A stretch of 6,303 nt of DNA, taken from the NCBI GenBank assembly GCA_035711465.1, contig DASTCC010000411.1, positions 1-6,303 of the forward strand. The letters are read 5' to 3'. The notes beneath the pieces were generated by a model. The model was not told the DNA's origin. It ran no database searches and worked only from the letters and a program-made list of their open reading frames with translations. Positions 6,301 to 6,303 of the stretch are shown piece by piece (the stretch's first letter is position 1; every line of letters starts with the position of its first letter). The stretch comes from DASTCC01 sp035711465. Lineage in GTDB: Bacteria > Acidobacteriota > Vicinamibacteria > Vicinamibacterales > SCN-69-37. The translations under genes and the position numbers were made by a program.

Positions 6301-6303
6301 GCG

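Overview
The window is a high-GC bacterial chromosome segment carrying four genes, all transcribed from the minus strand. In transcription order they are a complete HrpB-type DEAH-box helicase (6279 to 3964), an exported von Willebrand factor A (VWA) protein (3847 to 1823), an unrecognised multi-pass membrane protein (about 1718 to 960), and the 5' part of a thiamine-diphosphate-dependent dehydrogenase E1 gene (970 to beyond position 1). High G/C at third codon positions, an Oar-like carboxypeptidase-regulatory module fused to a VWA protein, and heptamer-repeat spacers suggest an acidobacterium, perhaps Vicinamibacteria. This lineage guess comes from memory of family style, not from a search, and is only moderately supported.

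Layout. The region is gene-dense, with no gap over 300 bases. The hrpB to VWA gap (116 bp) holds a compound inverted repeat that reaches back over the hrpB stop codon, a small hairpin, and a strong Shine-Dalgarno that fixes the VWA start. The VWA to membrane-protein gap (104 bp) is mostly one long imperfect hairpin built of heptamers of the CCGAGCC type. The membrane gene and the E1 gene overlap by 11 bp; E1 begins at a TTG codon behind a good Shine-Dalgarno inside the membrane gene, so these two are probably co-transcribed and translationally coupled. Three more heptamers (CCAAGCC type) abut the hrpB start codon at the right edge.

How the genes relate. The first three do not form a recognisable pathway. 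HrpB is a cytoplasmic RNA-helicase-like ATPase, the VWA protein is extracytoplasmic, and the membrane protein has no recognised function. Only the membrane protein and E1 look like one functional unit, and no E2/E3 partner is visible here.

The most unusual signals lie outside gene content. The palindrome CGATCG occurs about 29 times in 6.3 kb in all three codon phases, an enrichment reminiscent of cyanobacterial HIP1. The two heptamer-repeat spacers appear to belong to one family. I saw no clear evidence of a new defence system, mobile element, CRISPR array or RNA gene.
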